From Chloroflexota bacterium (GTDB lineage: Bacteria > Chloroflexota > Dehalococcoidia > Bin125): 64,000 nt of DNA. The stretch spans positions 219,194-283,193 of the forward strand of contig JAPPFB010000002.1 of NCBI GenBank assembly GCA_028875225.1, read 5' to 3'. The notes beneath the pieces were generated by a model that was given only the letters and a program-made list of their open reading frames with translations, was not told the DNA's origin and searched no databases. The translations under genes and the position numbers were made by a program. This document shows positions 18,138-28,610 of this stretch, piece by piece (within the stretch, counting starts at the first letter, position 1; each line of letters opens with the position of its first letter).

Positions 18138-19280
18138 TCAGCCGGCGCGTTGCTCAGCGCCGCCTTCGCTGTGCATCAGCGGCGCATCAGATTCGTGGTC
18201 GTCGTGATGCTCGTCGTGAGCCGGCTCCTCGAAGTACTGGATGTCCTCCAGGAACCAGCCAACGCCGCCGAAGACAATCAGGGTGATGCCGGCGCCCAGC
18301 ACCTGGTCGGTGAATATGGCCCCGGCCGCCGTGATGATCAGTCCGGCGGCGAAGATCAACGGAGACAGACTGGGCGGCGGCATATGAATGCCGGCTGGTG
18401 GCGACACGTCGGGCATGACTTGCAGCGGACGTTGCCGGAACTCCGCCGGTCCACCCGCCTCGAAGTAGCCCATGTCCTCCAGGAACCAGCGGGCGGCTCC
18501 GAGGACGATCAGCGTGATTCCGACGCTGAGCATCTCGCCAACGAAAATCGCCCCGGCCGCCATCACGATCAGTCCGAGGGCGAACAGGATTGGCGCGAGG
18601 CTGGGCGGGGGCAGATGCGACTCGGGCGAATCGTGCTCACCGTGACCATGCTCGTCGTCCAGTCCGGAGGGCAGGGCGAGCGTCGCCGCCGGTTGCTCGG
18701 CCGGCGCGGCGATCGCCGGAACGTCGCCGCTGCGGGAGGCGGGCAGCGGTTGCAGATAGGCGTCCGCGACCACCTTGCGCTCGTTGCGATATGCCATGGG
18801 GCGCAGCGCCGGCGGCAGCAATCCCGCGATCGGCTTGAGCAGATCCGGTCCGCTGTACGCCTGTTGCAGGTCGATGCCGAAGCCCGCCGGCCGTTGCCGG
18901 TAGGTCATCAGCTTGTGCAGCTTGATCCCGTTCATCCGGCACAGCCGGATCGCGCGGCCGCTCTGGCCCATGGGCACATAGAGAATCAGCGGAGCCGTCT
19001 GCGCCAACGGCTTCCAGCGTTCGACCGCGGTCTCGTTGGTGACCTCGTGCGTCAGCGCCAGGTCAGCGGCCATGGCGATGAAGTGTCCCGGCTCGTCGGT
19101 GACGACGATGTCCGGATAGAGCCAGCCGCCCGACCTGACCCGCACGCCCATCTGCTCGGTGGGAAAGTTGGTCGTCATTTCCCGATCGGGGAACTCGTCG
19201 TTGGGATAGCCGTACGACGCTTCAGCGATCTGCTGAAGGACACTGGCGCGCTTCTGCCTCGCCGATTCCAGCGTGGGCAT
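18138..19280 (-). CDS. Fusion protein: Uma2-like N-terminal domain plus tandem CoxIV-like membrane modules
   Basis: 380 aa. Residues about 20-140 resemble the Uma2/DUF820 restriction-like fold: LYPDIVVTDE (Asp57), THEVTNETAVERWK (Glu79, Lys90), PLILYVPM. After an Ala/Pro linker and an HGHGEHD stretch come two copies of the same roughly 50-residue module, HLPPPSLAP...ARWFLEDMGYFE (222-274) and HMPPPSLSP...GWFLEDIQYFE (299-351). Each has a hydrophobic hairpin, as in the small subunit IV of bacterial aa3/caa3 oxidases. A His/Asp-rich tail follows. It precedes ctaC by 69 nt on the same strand, so a structural or assembly role in the oxidase is inferred. The function of the N-terminal domain is unknown. 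Confidence 0.75.
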   Translation of the reverse strand: MPTLESARQKRASVLQQIAEASYGYPNDEFPDREMTTNFPTEQMGVRVRSGGWLYPDIVVTDEPGHFIAMAADLALTHEVTNETAVERWKPLAQTAPLILYVPMGQSGRAIRLCRMNGIKLHKLMTYRQRPAGFGIDLQQAYSGPDLLKPIAGLLPPALRPMAYRNERKVVADAYLQPLPASRSGDVPAIAAPAEQPAATLALPSGLDDEHGHGEHDSPESHLPPPSLAPILFALGLIVMAAGAIFVGEMLSVGITLIVLGAARWFLEDMGYFEAGGPAEFRQRPLQVMPDVSPPAGIHMPPPSLSPLIFAAGLIITAAGAIFTDQVLGAGITLIVFGGVGWFLEDIQYFEEPAHDEHHDDHESDAPLMHSEGGAEQRAG

Positions 19281-19410
19281 TGCCGTCTGTTCGCCTCTCG
19301 CTCAGCCGCTCCCTGTGCGGGACGTACGGTCGATCTCCGATCCTAACCCAGCCCCGCGACAGAGGCTATCCCCCATCGAGGCGGCGTCCACATGGTGCGC
19401 GACGCACGAT

Positions 19411-20586
19411 TCAGCTTGAGAGCGAGCGAGCCGGCTGGTTGATCGGGATGTAGCGAGGCCGGTAGATCGCGACGCCGCGGCCGCCGCGGGCGCGAGTGCG
19501 CTCGTCGACGATTTGCGCGCCGATTCCGGAGATCCGCGACCAGCCGAACAGCGTCGTGTAGTAGTCGGGGTCGGTGAAGCCAAGAGCGTTGACCAGGCTG
19601 CCCGAGATCAGGTCCACGTTCGGGTACGGATTCGACACCTTCGGGTTCTCTTTCAGTGCCCGGATCCCGCCTTCGCGCACGGCCTTGACCACTTTGAACC
19701 AGTGGTCGTCGGGACAGAGTTCCTCGCCGACTCCCAGTTGCACCTTGGCCCTGGGGTCTTCCTGGCGTAACACGGCGTGACCAAACCCGAAAATCAGCCC
19801 GCCATCGGCCAGCCGCTGCTTCAGAATCTGGTACGCCTCGTCCGGGTCCTCGGTGTCAACCTCATGCACCATCTTGAAGGCGTCCTGGTTGGCCATCCCG
19901 TGACGCGGACCGGCCAGCGCGTTCATCCCCGAGGCCATCGACCGGTACATGTCGGCCAGACCCGAGGCAACCGCGCGGCCGGTGAACGTCGACAGGTTGC
20001 CGCCGCCGTGATCGGCGTGCAAGTTGTAGTAGACCGAAAGCAGTTTGGTCAGGGCCGCTTCGTCGCCGCCGGGCATGCCCAGCATGTGGACGAAGTTGTT
20101 GACGTACCCGCGCGACGGCTCCGAAGGAATCAGGTCGCCCCATCCCTCGCGCAACCGGAAGATCGCGGCCAGAGCGGTCGGCATCCTGGCGACAAGATTG
20201 ACCGCGTCCTCGTAGTAGTCGTCGGTCTTGCTGGTCATGCCCAGGATCTGGATGGCGGCGCAGAACAGGTCCATGGGATGCCCGGACATCGGCAACGAAG
20301 AGATCGCCGCCAGCGCCTCCTCCGAGACCTCGGAACGTTCGGCAATGTCGTCGGCCACGGCCTGCCGCTCGGCGTCGGTCGGCAGCGACTTGTTGAACAG
20401 CAGGTGGATGATGTCCTCGGCCGGCAGGAAGGCCAGATCCGCGATCGGATAGCCGACGTACGAGACGCCCTCCTGGGGATCGACGTAACTGGTTTCGCAG
20501 GTGCCCACCGGATAGCCCCGGAGGCCGGTGTCGAGGTTGTCGTTGGTGATCGTGAACTCAATGGTCGGGATGTCGGACATCGGCAT
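19411..20586 (-). CDS. gltA: Citrate synthase
   Basis: 391 aa from the ATG preceded by GGGGA (a second ATG two codons later is equally possible). It condenses oxaloacetate and acetyl-CoA at the entry of the TCA cycle. Active-site segments are present: NLHADHGGGNLSTFTGRAVAS (first His), ALAGPRHGMANQDAF (second His), GFGHAVLRQEDPRA, PNVDLISG (catalytic Asp), and a C-terminal RPRYIP. It lies upstream of the respiratory operon in the same orientation with a 130-nt gap, so co-regulation with the oxidase is possible but not shown. Confidence 0.96.
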   Translation of the reverse strand: MPMSDIPTIEFTITNDNLDTGLRGYPVGTCETSYVDPQEGVSYVGYPIADLAFLPAEDIIHLLFNKSLPTDAERQAVADDIAERSEVSEEALAAISSLPMSGHPMDLFCAAIQILGMTSKTDDYYEDAVNLVARMPTALAAIFRLREGWGDLIPSEPSRGYVNNFVHMLGMPGGDEAALTKLLSVYYNLHADHGGGNLSTFTGRAVASGLADMYRSMASGMNALAGPRHGMANQDAFKMVHEVDTEDPDEAYQILKQRLADGGLIFGFGHAVLRQEDPRAKVQLGVGEELCPDDHWFKVVKAVREGGIRALKENPKVSNPYPNVDLISGSLVNALGFTDPDYYTTLFGWSRISGIGAQIVDERTRARGGRGVAIYRPRYIPINQPARSLSS

Positions 20587-20702
20587 CACTTTCCCCGCGC
20601 GCACGCTGCAGGCGTGGATGCTGACCGCGACCCGGTGCGCTCGGGACGCGGAACATCTCGCTCGTTGGTTGTCTCGCTCAGGCTGCCGGTAACTCCGGCC
20701 GG

Positions 20703-21734
20703 CTAGCCCGTGACCGCGAGCAGACGGAACCGTTTGCGACCGCTCGGGGCCTGGATTTCAATCTGCCGGTCGGCAGGTTGGTCAAGCAGTCCTCGGCCCA
20801 GCGGACTCTCCACAGAGATTCGCCGCGCCGCTGCATTCGCTTCTGTGGTTCCTACCAGAGTGTACTCTTTGGCGTCACCGAGATAGGCGCCGCTGTCATC
20901 GACCTCGACGACCGAGACTCGACTACCCAGTTTGGCCCGACCGGTGGCTTGCTCATCGCGAACCACGGCGTGCGCAATCTGGTACTCGAGCTCGTCAATC
21001 CGCGACTTCAGCCGTTCCTGGTATTCGCGCGCCGCTTCCAGCGGCGCATTCTCGCGAATGTCTTTGTCCTCCCGCGCCGCGGCGACCGCCTGCACGGCCT
21101 CAGGCATTTCGGCGTTCAGCTGTCCCAGTTCCTCATGCAGCAACTGCAGTCCGTCAGCCGTCATCTCGAACGTCTGGGCCTGTTCGTGCTGGAAGCGGGA
21201 ATCATCCCTGACCACCGAGGTCGGCCGTTTGATCCGCAGATAGTTGCCCAGGTTCTGCGCACTGGCATTGCCCTCGGCGTCGACAGTAACCGTGTACTCC
21301 TGCTTCCAGCAGTAGCGCAGGAACTCCTTGACCGGTTGCAGCCGCGAGGCGAGATCCATCGTGTTGCTGCCGACCGTCTCCTGGAATCCCTCCATGGACT
21401 TGGGCGAGAGATCAGCGATCGGCGTACTCGGCCCGAAGTGCCAGAGAAATCGTGTCACCGCTTCACGGGCGTGTTCATCGAGCACAAACGTGCCCCGGCG
21501 TGGCCGGATCGCGCTGGCCGCCTTGCGACGCGAGCGCTTCGCCTCGCGCTCCTCCTCCCACGAGAAGTACTCCATCACCGCCGTGTCGAGCGTCACCGGC
21601 TGAACCGTCGACATGCCGGAATCGACGTCGTCCGCGACAACCCCATCGTCAAAGAGTTCCGCGTCACCTTCGACCACATCGTCGAGCACATCCGTCGCCG
21701 TGTCTGCTGTCTGTTCGTCGTCAAAGAATGCCAT
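20703..21734 (-). CDS. GreA/GreB-type transcript cleavage factor with N-terminal extension
   Basis: 343 aa from MAFFDDEQ; GGAG sits six bases upstream, so the TTG four codons earlier is unlikely. Residues 185-343 are a complete Gre factor: a coiled-coil hairpin whose tip DIRENAPLEAARE retains the acidic pair that reaches into the RNA polymerase active site, then an FKBP-like C-terminal domain (GSRVSVVE...YTLVGTTEAN...SPLGRGLLDQ). Residues 1-45 are strongly acidic. Residues 80-150 (REAVTRFLWHFGPSTPIADLSPKSMEGFQE) look like a SAM-like helical domain of the kind found in tyrosine-recombinase N-termini. This is more than twice the length of E. coli GreA. Divergent from rsmG. Confidence 0.88.
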   Translation of the reverse strand: MAFFDDEQTADTATDVLDDVVEGDAELFDDGVVADDVDSGMSTVQPVTLDTAVMEYFSWEEEREAKRSRRKAASAIRPRRGTFVLDEHAREAVTRFLWHFGPSTPIADLSPKSMEGFQETVGSNTMDLASRLQPVKEFLRYCWKQEYTVTVDAEGNASAQNLGNYLRIKRPTSVVRDDSRFQHEQAQTFEMTADGLQLLHEELGQLNAEMPEAVQAVAAAREDKDIRENAPLEAAREYQERLKSRIDELEYQIAHAVVRDEQATGRAKLGSRVSVVEVDDSGAYLGDAKEYTLVGTTEANAAARRISVESPLGRGLLDQPADRQIEIQAPSGRKRFRLLAVTG

Positions 21735-21862
21735 CGTCGTCTCCAACTATCGAGCAGCAATTGAGATGTCCCCAGATGGCACGCGCCGCAACGAGTTCGC
21801 TTGGCACGCACGACCAGCAGAGCGTCACCCGGCTCCGACACCCCTATCCTACTCCCTTGTCG

Positions 21863-22594
21863 ATGCTGTACTTGATAGATGAGCAGCGAATTCGAGCAGC
21901 GCTTCGCCTTGCCGGCCTGAGTTATGTGGAGGACCTCAACACCGATCTCCCTCGACAGGCCGGCCTCTGGCTGAGCATGATGCTCGACGCGCCGCGCAAT
22001 CTGACCGCAGTCCGTGAGCCCCAGGCCGCAATCGAGAAACACGTGATCGAACCATTGTCGGGGCGTCATCGCCTGTTCCTCGCCGACCTGCCGATCCCTG
22101 ATGGGCCATTGATCGATGTCGGCAGCGGCAATGGCGCGCCCGGACTGCCGTTGGCCCTCTGCGAACCGCACCGAGCGACCACCCTGCTCGATTCCCGCGC
22201 CGGCGCCACCCGCTTCCTGGAGCGGGTCGTCGAGCAGATCGATGCCCCGGGGATCGACGTGCGGCAACAGCGGGCGGAGCAGGCGGCGCACTCCGAACTG
22301 CGGGAACGCTTCGCCATGGCCGTGAGCCGTGCGGCGGCGACTCCGACGATCGCACTGGAACTCATGTTGCCCTTCCTTCAGATCGGCGGAATCGCCGCGG
22401 CCTGGACTGGCCGGCTCTCGGACGCCGAGAACCAGGCCGTGGTTGCGGCGCTCCAGGAGCTGGGAGCCGAACCGACGCCGATCGATCCGCCGCCCGACAT
22501 CATCGTTGCGACGAAGGTTCGCCCGAGCGAAGCCAGATACCCGCGCTCCTGGAGCATGATCCGGCGTCGTCCGCTGGGCGCGCGACGCGTGTAA
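21863..22594 (+). CDS. rsmG: 16S rRNA (guanine527-N7)-methyltransferase
   Basis: 243 aa from MLYLIDEQRIR; the ORF extends further upstream, but the preceding sequence is low-complexity and the ATG fits family length. The SAM-binding motif LIDVGSGNGAPGLPLAL, the LLDSRAGATRFLERVV acidic strand, SRAAATPTIALELMLPFL, and the C-terminal YPRSWSMIRRRPLG are characteristic of RsmG/GidB. It methylates G527 in the 530 loop of 16S rRNA. No mnmG, parA or parB neighbour is seen, unlike the common arrangement. Confidence 0.92.
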   Translation: MLYLIDEQRIRAALRLAGLSYVEDLNTDLPRQAGLWLSMMLDAPRNLTAVREPQAAIEKHVIEPLSGRHRLFLADLPIPDGPLIDVGSGNGAPGLPLALCEPHRATTLLDSRAGATRFLERVVEQIDAPGIDVRQQRAEQAAHSELRERFAMAVSRAAATPTIALELMLPFLQIGGIAAAWTGRLSDAENQAVVAALQELGAEPTPIDPPPDIIVATKVRPSEARYPRSWSMIRRRPLGARRV

Positions 22595-22634
22595 CGCAGA
22601 CAAGAGGCGCGCCGGCACCGTACATTGGTCAGGT

Positions 22635-24080
22635 ATGTCTGTCCCAGCCACCGCGCCGCCGAGGTACGACCCGGCCCGCTTCCAGCGCAACATTCGGCTC
22701 TACTACCTGTTCATGGGCGCGACCGGCTTCATGCTGTTTCTGCCGGTCTGGATCATCTACCTCATGGACGCCCGCGGACTCTCGTTGACCGAGGTCGGCG
22801 TCTTCGAGTCCTTCTTCTGGCTCACGATCATCGTGGCCGAAGTGCCGACCGGGGCGATCGCCGATCGGTTTGGACGGCGCATCTCGCTCGCCCTGGGCGC
22901 AATCCTGTTCGCGATTTCGAATGTGATCTTTGCGCTGGCGGGGCATTTCTCGATTCTGCTCGGTTCGTATCTCGTCATGGGCATCGCCATGACGCTCTAT
23001 TCGGGCGCCGGCGATGCGCTGCTTTTCGACACTCTGCGCGTCCTCCGACGAACCCGCGAGTACGAGCATCACGCCGGCCGCTCGCACGGATTGTTCTTCG
23101 CCGCGATGGTCGCCGCCACCGCGATCGGTGGGCCGCTTGCTTACCTCGTGGGCTACACCGCTGCCATCCTCATGTCCGCCGGCGTCTTTCTCATTTCGGC
23201 CGCCGCCGCCCTGATGCTACGCGAACCGCCTCGCCGGGAATCCGACTTCTTGCCGGATCCACTCCATGGCACACCCTCCGAAATCCGCAACACCGCGGCC
23301 GATATTGCCCAGCACGATTCCGGCGGCGTGCCGATCTTCCACGAAATGATCGAGGGATTCCGGATCGTCTGGCGCAACCGGCCCATTCGCTTCCTCATCC
23401 CCTTCGTGGCGATCATCCTCGCCCTCTACCAGATGCCCGGGTTCATGTCCCAGCCCTACGTGGCCCAGCATGGGCTCGATCCGCTCGCGGGCGCGGTCGA
23501 CGGCTTCATCTGGTCGGCGCTGATGCTGCCCGGCTACGTCGGCACAATGCTGGGCATGTTCGGAGCGGCCCGATTGGTCGGCAAGCTCGGGGAGCGGCGG
23601 TCCTTCGCGACCATCCTGCTCTTCGGCGGCGTCTGCCTGATCCCGCTCGCGATCTGGAATCATCTCGGCTTGCTCGGCGCGATCTTCCTGGTCAGCATCG
23701 CGCCGGCTGCCGTCCGACCGATCGCCAACGGCTACCTCAACCGCCGCATCACCTCCGATCAGCGGGCCACCGTGTTGTCGATCCTCTCCCTCGTCCACGG
23801 AGTCGCCATGAGCGTGGTCATGATCGTCTTCCTGCCGGCGGCCGACATGATCTCGTTCCCGGCGTCGTTCGGCCTCGCGCTGCTGACGGTGGCCACGCTC
23901 GGAGTCGGCCTCTGGCTGCTCTGGCATCGCGCCCATCGACACGACCAGACCGATCGCATCCGCCGCTGGTCGATCTCCGTGCCGAAACCGCAGGCGCCGC
24001 GCGCACAGGCGGGGACCACTCCCAATGGACATGGCGGCTCGGGCGCCGCTGTGTACCCCAATGTGCAGAACCTCGACTGA
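22635..24080 (+). CDS. MFS transporter, first of three tandem paralogues
   Basis: 481 aa with twelve predicted helices. Motif A between helices 2 and 3 reads AEVPTGAIADRFGRRISLALG; the matching loop in the C-half is weak. Other landmarks shared with the next two genes are QRNIRLYYLF at the N-terminus, SGAGDALLFDTLRVLRRTREYEHHAGR, REPPRRE before a cytoplasmic linker, and NGYLNRRITSDQRATVLSI. The long hydrophilic C-tail ends in NGHGGSGAA. This is the drug/sugar-type exporter superfamily; the substrate cannot be read from sequence. Confidence 0.9.
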   Translation: MSVPATAPPRYDPARFQRNIRLYYLFMGATGFMLFLPVWIIYLMDARGLSLTEVGVFESFFWLTIIVAEVPTGAIADRFGRRISLALGAILFAISNVIFALAGHFSILLGSYLVMGIAMTLYSGAGDALLFDTLRVLRRTREYEHHAGRSHGLFFAAMVAATAIGGPLAYLVGYTAAILMSAGVFLISAAAALMLREPPRRESDFLPDPLHGTPSEIRNTAADIAQHDSGGVPIFHEMIEGFRIVWRNRPIRFLIPFVAIILALYQMPGFMSQPYVAQHGLDPLAGAVDGFIWSALMLPGYVGTMLGMFGAARLVGKLGERRSFATILLFGGVCLIPLAIWNHLGLLGAIFLVSIAPAAVRPIANGYLNRRITSDQRATVLSILSLVHGVAMSVVMIVFLPAADMISFPASFGLALLTVATLGVGLWLLWHRAHRHDQTDRIRRWSISVPKPQAPRAQAGTTPNGHGGSGAAVYPNVQNLD

Positions 24081-24169
24081 GGAGCAAGCGCTCCCGTTCC
24101 CTGTTTTCGTAGGATTGAGTGCGTTGTCGGTCGCGCCGTCCGCCGAACCCCTGCCCGATGCCAGGTTCC

Positions 24170-25650
24170 ATGTCTCGCCCTGAACGCTACGCGCGCAACA
24201 TTCCGATTTACTACCTGTTCCAGTTCGCGACTGGATTTCTGATCTGGGTGCCCGTCTGGATCATCTTCCTGCAGGACGAGCGCGGTCTGACGCTGACCGA
24301 GGTCGGCCTCATGGAAGCCGTCTTCTGGGCCTGCATGATGCTCTTCGAAGTGCCCACCGGCGCGATCGCCGACCGTTTCGGTCGCCGCGCCTCGCTGGCC
24401 CTGGGCGGATTCCTCTTCACCGGCGGCACGATCTTCTTCGTCCTCGCCGACGGCTTCGTCGGCCTGGCCATCAGCTACGTCATCATGGCGATCTCGATGA
24501 CGCTCTATTCCGGCTCCGGACACGCCCTCCTCTACGACAGCCTGCGCGTCCTCGGCCGCACCCGAGAGTACGAAAAGCACATGGGCCGCTCCGAAGCGCT
24601 GATGACCGGCGCCCTGCTCGGCGCCGCGCTCTTCGGCGGCCCCATGGCCGGCCTCTGGGGACTCGAGACCGTCTTCCTGATTGGCGCCGGAACCATGGCA
24701 GGCGCCGGCTTCGTCGCCCTGCTGCTGCGCGAACCGCCGCGCACCGAAGCCGAGTTCGGTCCCGATGGCCTCCACGCCGCGCCGATCTCCGCCGCCGACG
24801 CCGCTTCCGACCACCACGCCACGCCGGGCATCTTCGGCTACGTCTTCGAAGGCTTCCGCATCGTCCTGCGCCAGCGGCCGATCCTCTGGATCATCCTCCT
24901 CGCCGGCATCGTCACCGTCGCCTACGAGATGCCCAACTTCTTCGTCCAACCCTTCCTCCGCAGCCACGGACTCAGCCCCTCCGGCGGCCTGCTCGACGGC
25001 GTCACCTGGAGCGCCCTGATCGTCCCCGGCTTCGCCGCCATGTCGGCCGGATCACTGCTCGCCGCCCCCTTTGTCGCCCGCGTCGGCGAGCGCCGCGCCA
25101 TTCCCCTGCTGATGTTCGGCGGCGCGTTCCTCTTCATTCCACTCCTGATCTTCAACCACATCAGCATCGTCGCGCCGATCGCCATCCTCGGAGGCATCCA
25201 CGCCGCCATTCGACCGATCGCCACCGGCTACATCAACCGCCGCATCCGCTCCGATCAACGCGCCACCGTGCTCTCCATCTTCGAGCTGATGATGGCCGCC
25301 CAGATGGCCGTGATCGTGCCCTTGATCTCGGCATCCGCCGACGTCATCGACTTCCGCTTCGCCTACGGACTCTCGATCGGCGTGGTCCTCACGCTCGGCG
25401 TGCTGTTCCTGATCGTCTGGCGTCGCTCTCACCGCCGCGAGCAGACCGACGCCCTCCGACGCATCAGCCTCCGCCCAGCACCCCAGGCAGCACCCCAGGC
25501 GATCGCCGTCACACCCGACGGCACAACGATCGGCGTCCACGCGAACGGCGTCAATCCCGGCGCCAACGGCAACGGAGCCAGCGTCGCCCACAGCGCGGCT
25601 GAGAACGGCGCGGCGACACACAGCGCGGCGATCAAGCACCCCGACCGCTC

Positions 25651-25654
<4 letters not shown>
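24170..25654 (+). CDS. MFS transporter, second tandem paralogue
   Basis: 494 aa from MSRPERYARNIPIYYLFQF (AGG five bases upstream); an ATG four codons earlier is an alternative. Same twelve-helix layout as its neighbours, with EVPTGAIADRFGRRASLALGG, SGSGHALLYDSLRVLGRTREYEKHMGR, LREPPRTEAEFG, TGYINRRIRSDQRATVLSIFELM and a 70-residue Ala/Asn/Gly-rich C-tail. Codons here are markedly C-ending compared with the first paralogue. Its stop overlaps the start of the third paralogue (ATGA), so translation is coupled. Confidence 0.9.
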
Positions 25655-26958
<1,304 letters not shown>

Positions 26959-26968
26959 GCGCCAACCC

Positions 26969-27017
26969 GCTCCCCCTTGCAGGGGGAGCTGTCCCGTAGG
27001 GACTGAGGGGGTCCCTC
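26969..27017 (+). repeat. Two-hairpin C/G-rich palindromic element, copy A
   Basis: The first hairpin CTCCCCCTTGCAGGGGGAG has an 8-bp perfect stem. The second, GTCCCGTAGGGAC, has a 5-bp perfect stem, followed by TGAGGGGGTCC, which could alternatively pair with the first CTCCCCC. It starts 10 nt after the third MFS gene in the convergent gap of 26959-27245. Copies recur at 41421, 54022 (reverse) and 63800 with changed but still paired stems. Confidence 0.85.
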
Positions 27018-27144
27018 GGCCGTCGCGGCCAGACAGCAGACGAGGGAACGGCCCCTCCGCCGTCGGAACCCCCTCCCGCGAAAGGAAGCAGAAAGCGTTC
27101 CTGTGAGATCCCCTACCGGAGACCTGCGCGTAAACCCTCCGATC

Positions 27145-27165
27145 CCCTCTCCCGGCGGGAGAGGG
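27145..27165. repeat. Perfect inverted repeat, candidate bidirectional terminator
   Basis: Arms CCCTCTCCC and GGGAGAGGG, 9 bp, with a three-base loop. It lies in the convergent gap between the MFS operon and the AMACR-like gene. No T-run follows on either side, so intrinsic termination is not assured. Confidence 0.55.
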
Positions 27166-27175
27166 TTAGAGCCTG

Positions 27176-27193
27176 CCCCCGCGAAAGCGGGGG
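27176..27193. repeat. Perfect inverted repeat with GAAA loop
   Basis: CCCCCGCGAAAGCGGGGG forms a 7-bp stem capped by a GNRA-type tetraloop when transcribed on the plus strand. It belongs to the group of CCCCGC...GCGGGG palindromes scattered in this window (28546, 29094, 56507, 63082) and lies 53 nt beyond the stop of the AMACR-like gene. Confidence 0.65.
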
Positions 27194-27245
27194 GTGAGGG
27201 CCCCGCGGCGGCCGAGGTGAGGCCCCGACCTGTTCCAAGCGCCGC

Positions 27246-28451
27246 TCACGCCACGATCTCCCGCTCCCGCAACGACGCCACCGTCTCCGCTTCATACCCC
27301 AGCGACGACAGCAAGGCCTCCGTGTCCTGACCTCGCGACGGCGCGCCGCCCCGGATCCGTCCCGGCGTCCCCGACAGTTTCGGCGCAACCCCTGCCTGCC
27401 GCATCGTGCCGCCGTCCGGCGTCGCAACCTCAACGACCATCTCGCGCGCGATGTTGTGCGGGTCCTGGAGCGCCTCCTCCAGCGACAGCACCGGCTTGGC
27501 GCACACGTCGATGTCGTTGAGCAGTTCATGCCACTCGTGCGCGCTGCGCTGCTTGAATACCGCCGCGAACGCCGCCCGGATCTCTTCGCGCCGCGCCGCA
27601 TCCGTCGTGCCCTGGTCTTCAATGTACTGCTCAAGATCCAGCGCCCGGCACAGGTTCGCGTAGAAGTACGGCTCCATCGAGCCGACCGAGAACCAGCGCC
27701 CGTCCGAGGTCTCATAGACCTGGTAATGCGGCTCACCGCCGTTGAGCACATGCTGCGCCGGCCGCATGTCCGCGCCCGCGCCTTCGTAGCCCGCCAGCGC
27801 CGACGTGATCAGCGACATCGACCCGTCCGACATGGCCAGGTCGATGTATTGCCCCTCGCCCGTCCGCTCGCGAGCCTGGATCGCGCAGACGATCGCGAAT
27901 GCCGCCATCAACCCGCCGCCGGCGAAGTCGGCAATGATGTTCACCGGGATCGCCGGACGCCCGCCGCTGGCGTAGTCGCCAATCATGCCCAGTGCGCCGG
28001 CCGTTGCGATGTAGTTGATGTCGTGCCCCACGTGGGCCGCATACGGGCCCGTCTGTCCGAACCCGGACAGCGAGCAATAGACCAGGCGCGGATTGCGGGC
28101 CGACAACGTCTCCCAGTCCACCCCTAACCGCTTCACCACGCCCGGCCGGAACCCCTCCAGCACGACATCGGCCTCGTCCGAGAGCTGGTAGAAGATCTCC
28201 CGCGCCTCATCCGCCTTGAGATTGAGCCCAATCGACCGCTTGCCCCGCCCCAGCGCATACGACGAGTACCGGCGCCGCTCTTCGTTCGGATCGCGCGCCA
28301 CATCTCTGCGTCCCTGAGGCCGCCCCGCCTGCTCGACCAGGATCACCTCCGCCCCCATATCGGCCAACAACATCGAGCAGTACGGACCAGGCGCCAGCGC
28401 CGACAGATCCACCACCCGAATCCCGTCCAACGGCCCATCAAGCATCGTCAT
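27246..28451 (-). CDS. Alpha-methylacyl-CoA racemase-like CaiB/BaiF family enzyme
   Basis: 401 aa. N-terminal MTMLDGPLDGIRVVDLSALAPGPYCSMLLADMGAEVI opens the CoA-binding domain. The AMACR-type catalytic pair is visible: His143 in VGHDINYIATAG, and Asp175 in IIADFAGGGLMAAF (equivalents of His126/Asp156 of mycobacterial MCR). It is therefore more likely to epimerise 2-methylacyl-CoA esters for beta-oxidation than to transfer CoA. The C-terminal lid closes with SGTPGRIRGGAPSRGQDTEALL. It is flanked on both sides by palindrome-rich intergenic DNA and stands alone on the minus strand. Confidence 0.88.
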   Translation of the reverse strand: MTMLDGPLDGIRVVDLSALAPGPYCSMLLADMGAEVILVEQAGRPQGRRDVARDPNEERRRYSSYALGRGKRSIGLNLKADEAREIFYQLSDEADVVLEGFRPGVVKRLGVDWETLSARNPRLVYCSLSGFGQTGPYAAHVGHDINYIATAGALGMIGDYASGGRPAIPVNIIADFAGGGLMAAFAIVCAIQARERTGEGQYIDLAMSDGSMSLITSALAGYEGAGADMRPAQHVLNGGEPHYQVYETSDGRWFSVGSMEPYFYANLCRALDLEQYIEDQGTTDAARREEIRAAFAAVFKQRSAHEWHELLNDIDVCAKPVLSLEEALQDPHNIAREMVVEVATPDGGTMRQAGVAPKLSGTPGRIRGGAPSRGQDTEALLSSLGYEAETVASLREREIVA

Positions 28452-28545
28452 CGCAACAGCCCTTCACGCAAAACCGATACCCAGCCTCAGGCTACGCGCT
28501 CCGTCTGCCGCACTCTCGAGACCGACATGCAATCAGATCGAGGTC

Positions 28546-28565
28546 GGCCCCGCGCAGGCGGGGCC
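28546..28565. repeat. GGCCCC...GGGGCC palindrome
   Basis: GGCCCCGCGCAGGCGGGGCC is a perfect 8-bp stem with a GCAG loop. The preceding GATCGAGGTC links it to the GAGGTCTGGGCCCCG family. Nearly the same palindrome (G/C-extended) occurs inside the next coding sequence at 29094. Confidence 0.8.
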
Positions 28566-28610
28566 CCATAGCGTCCGAGACCAGCTCACTACTCGACCAG
28601 AGCCACCCCC

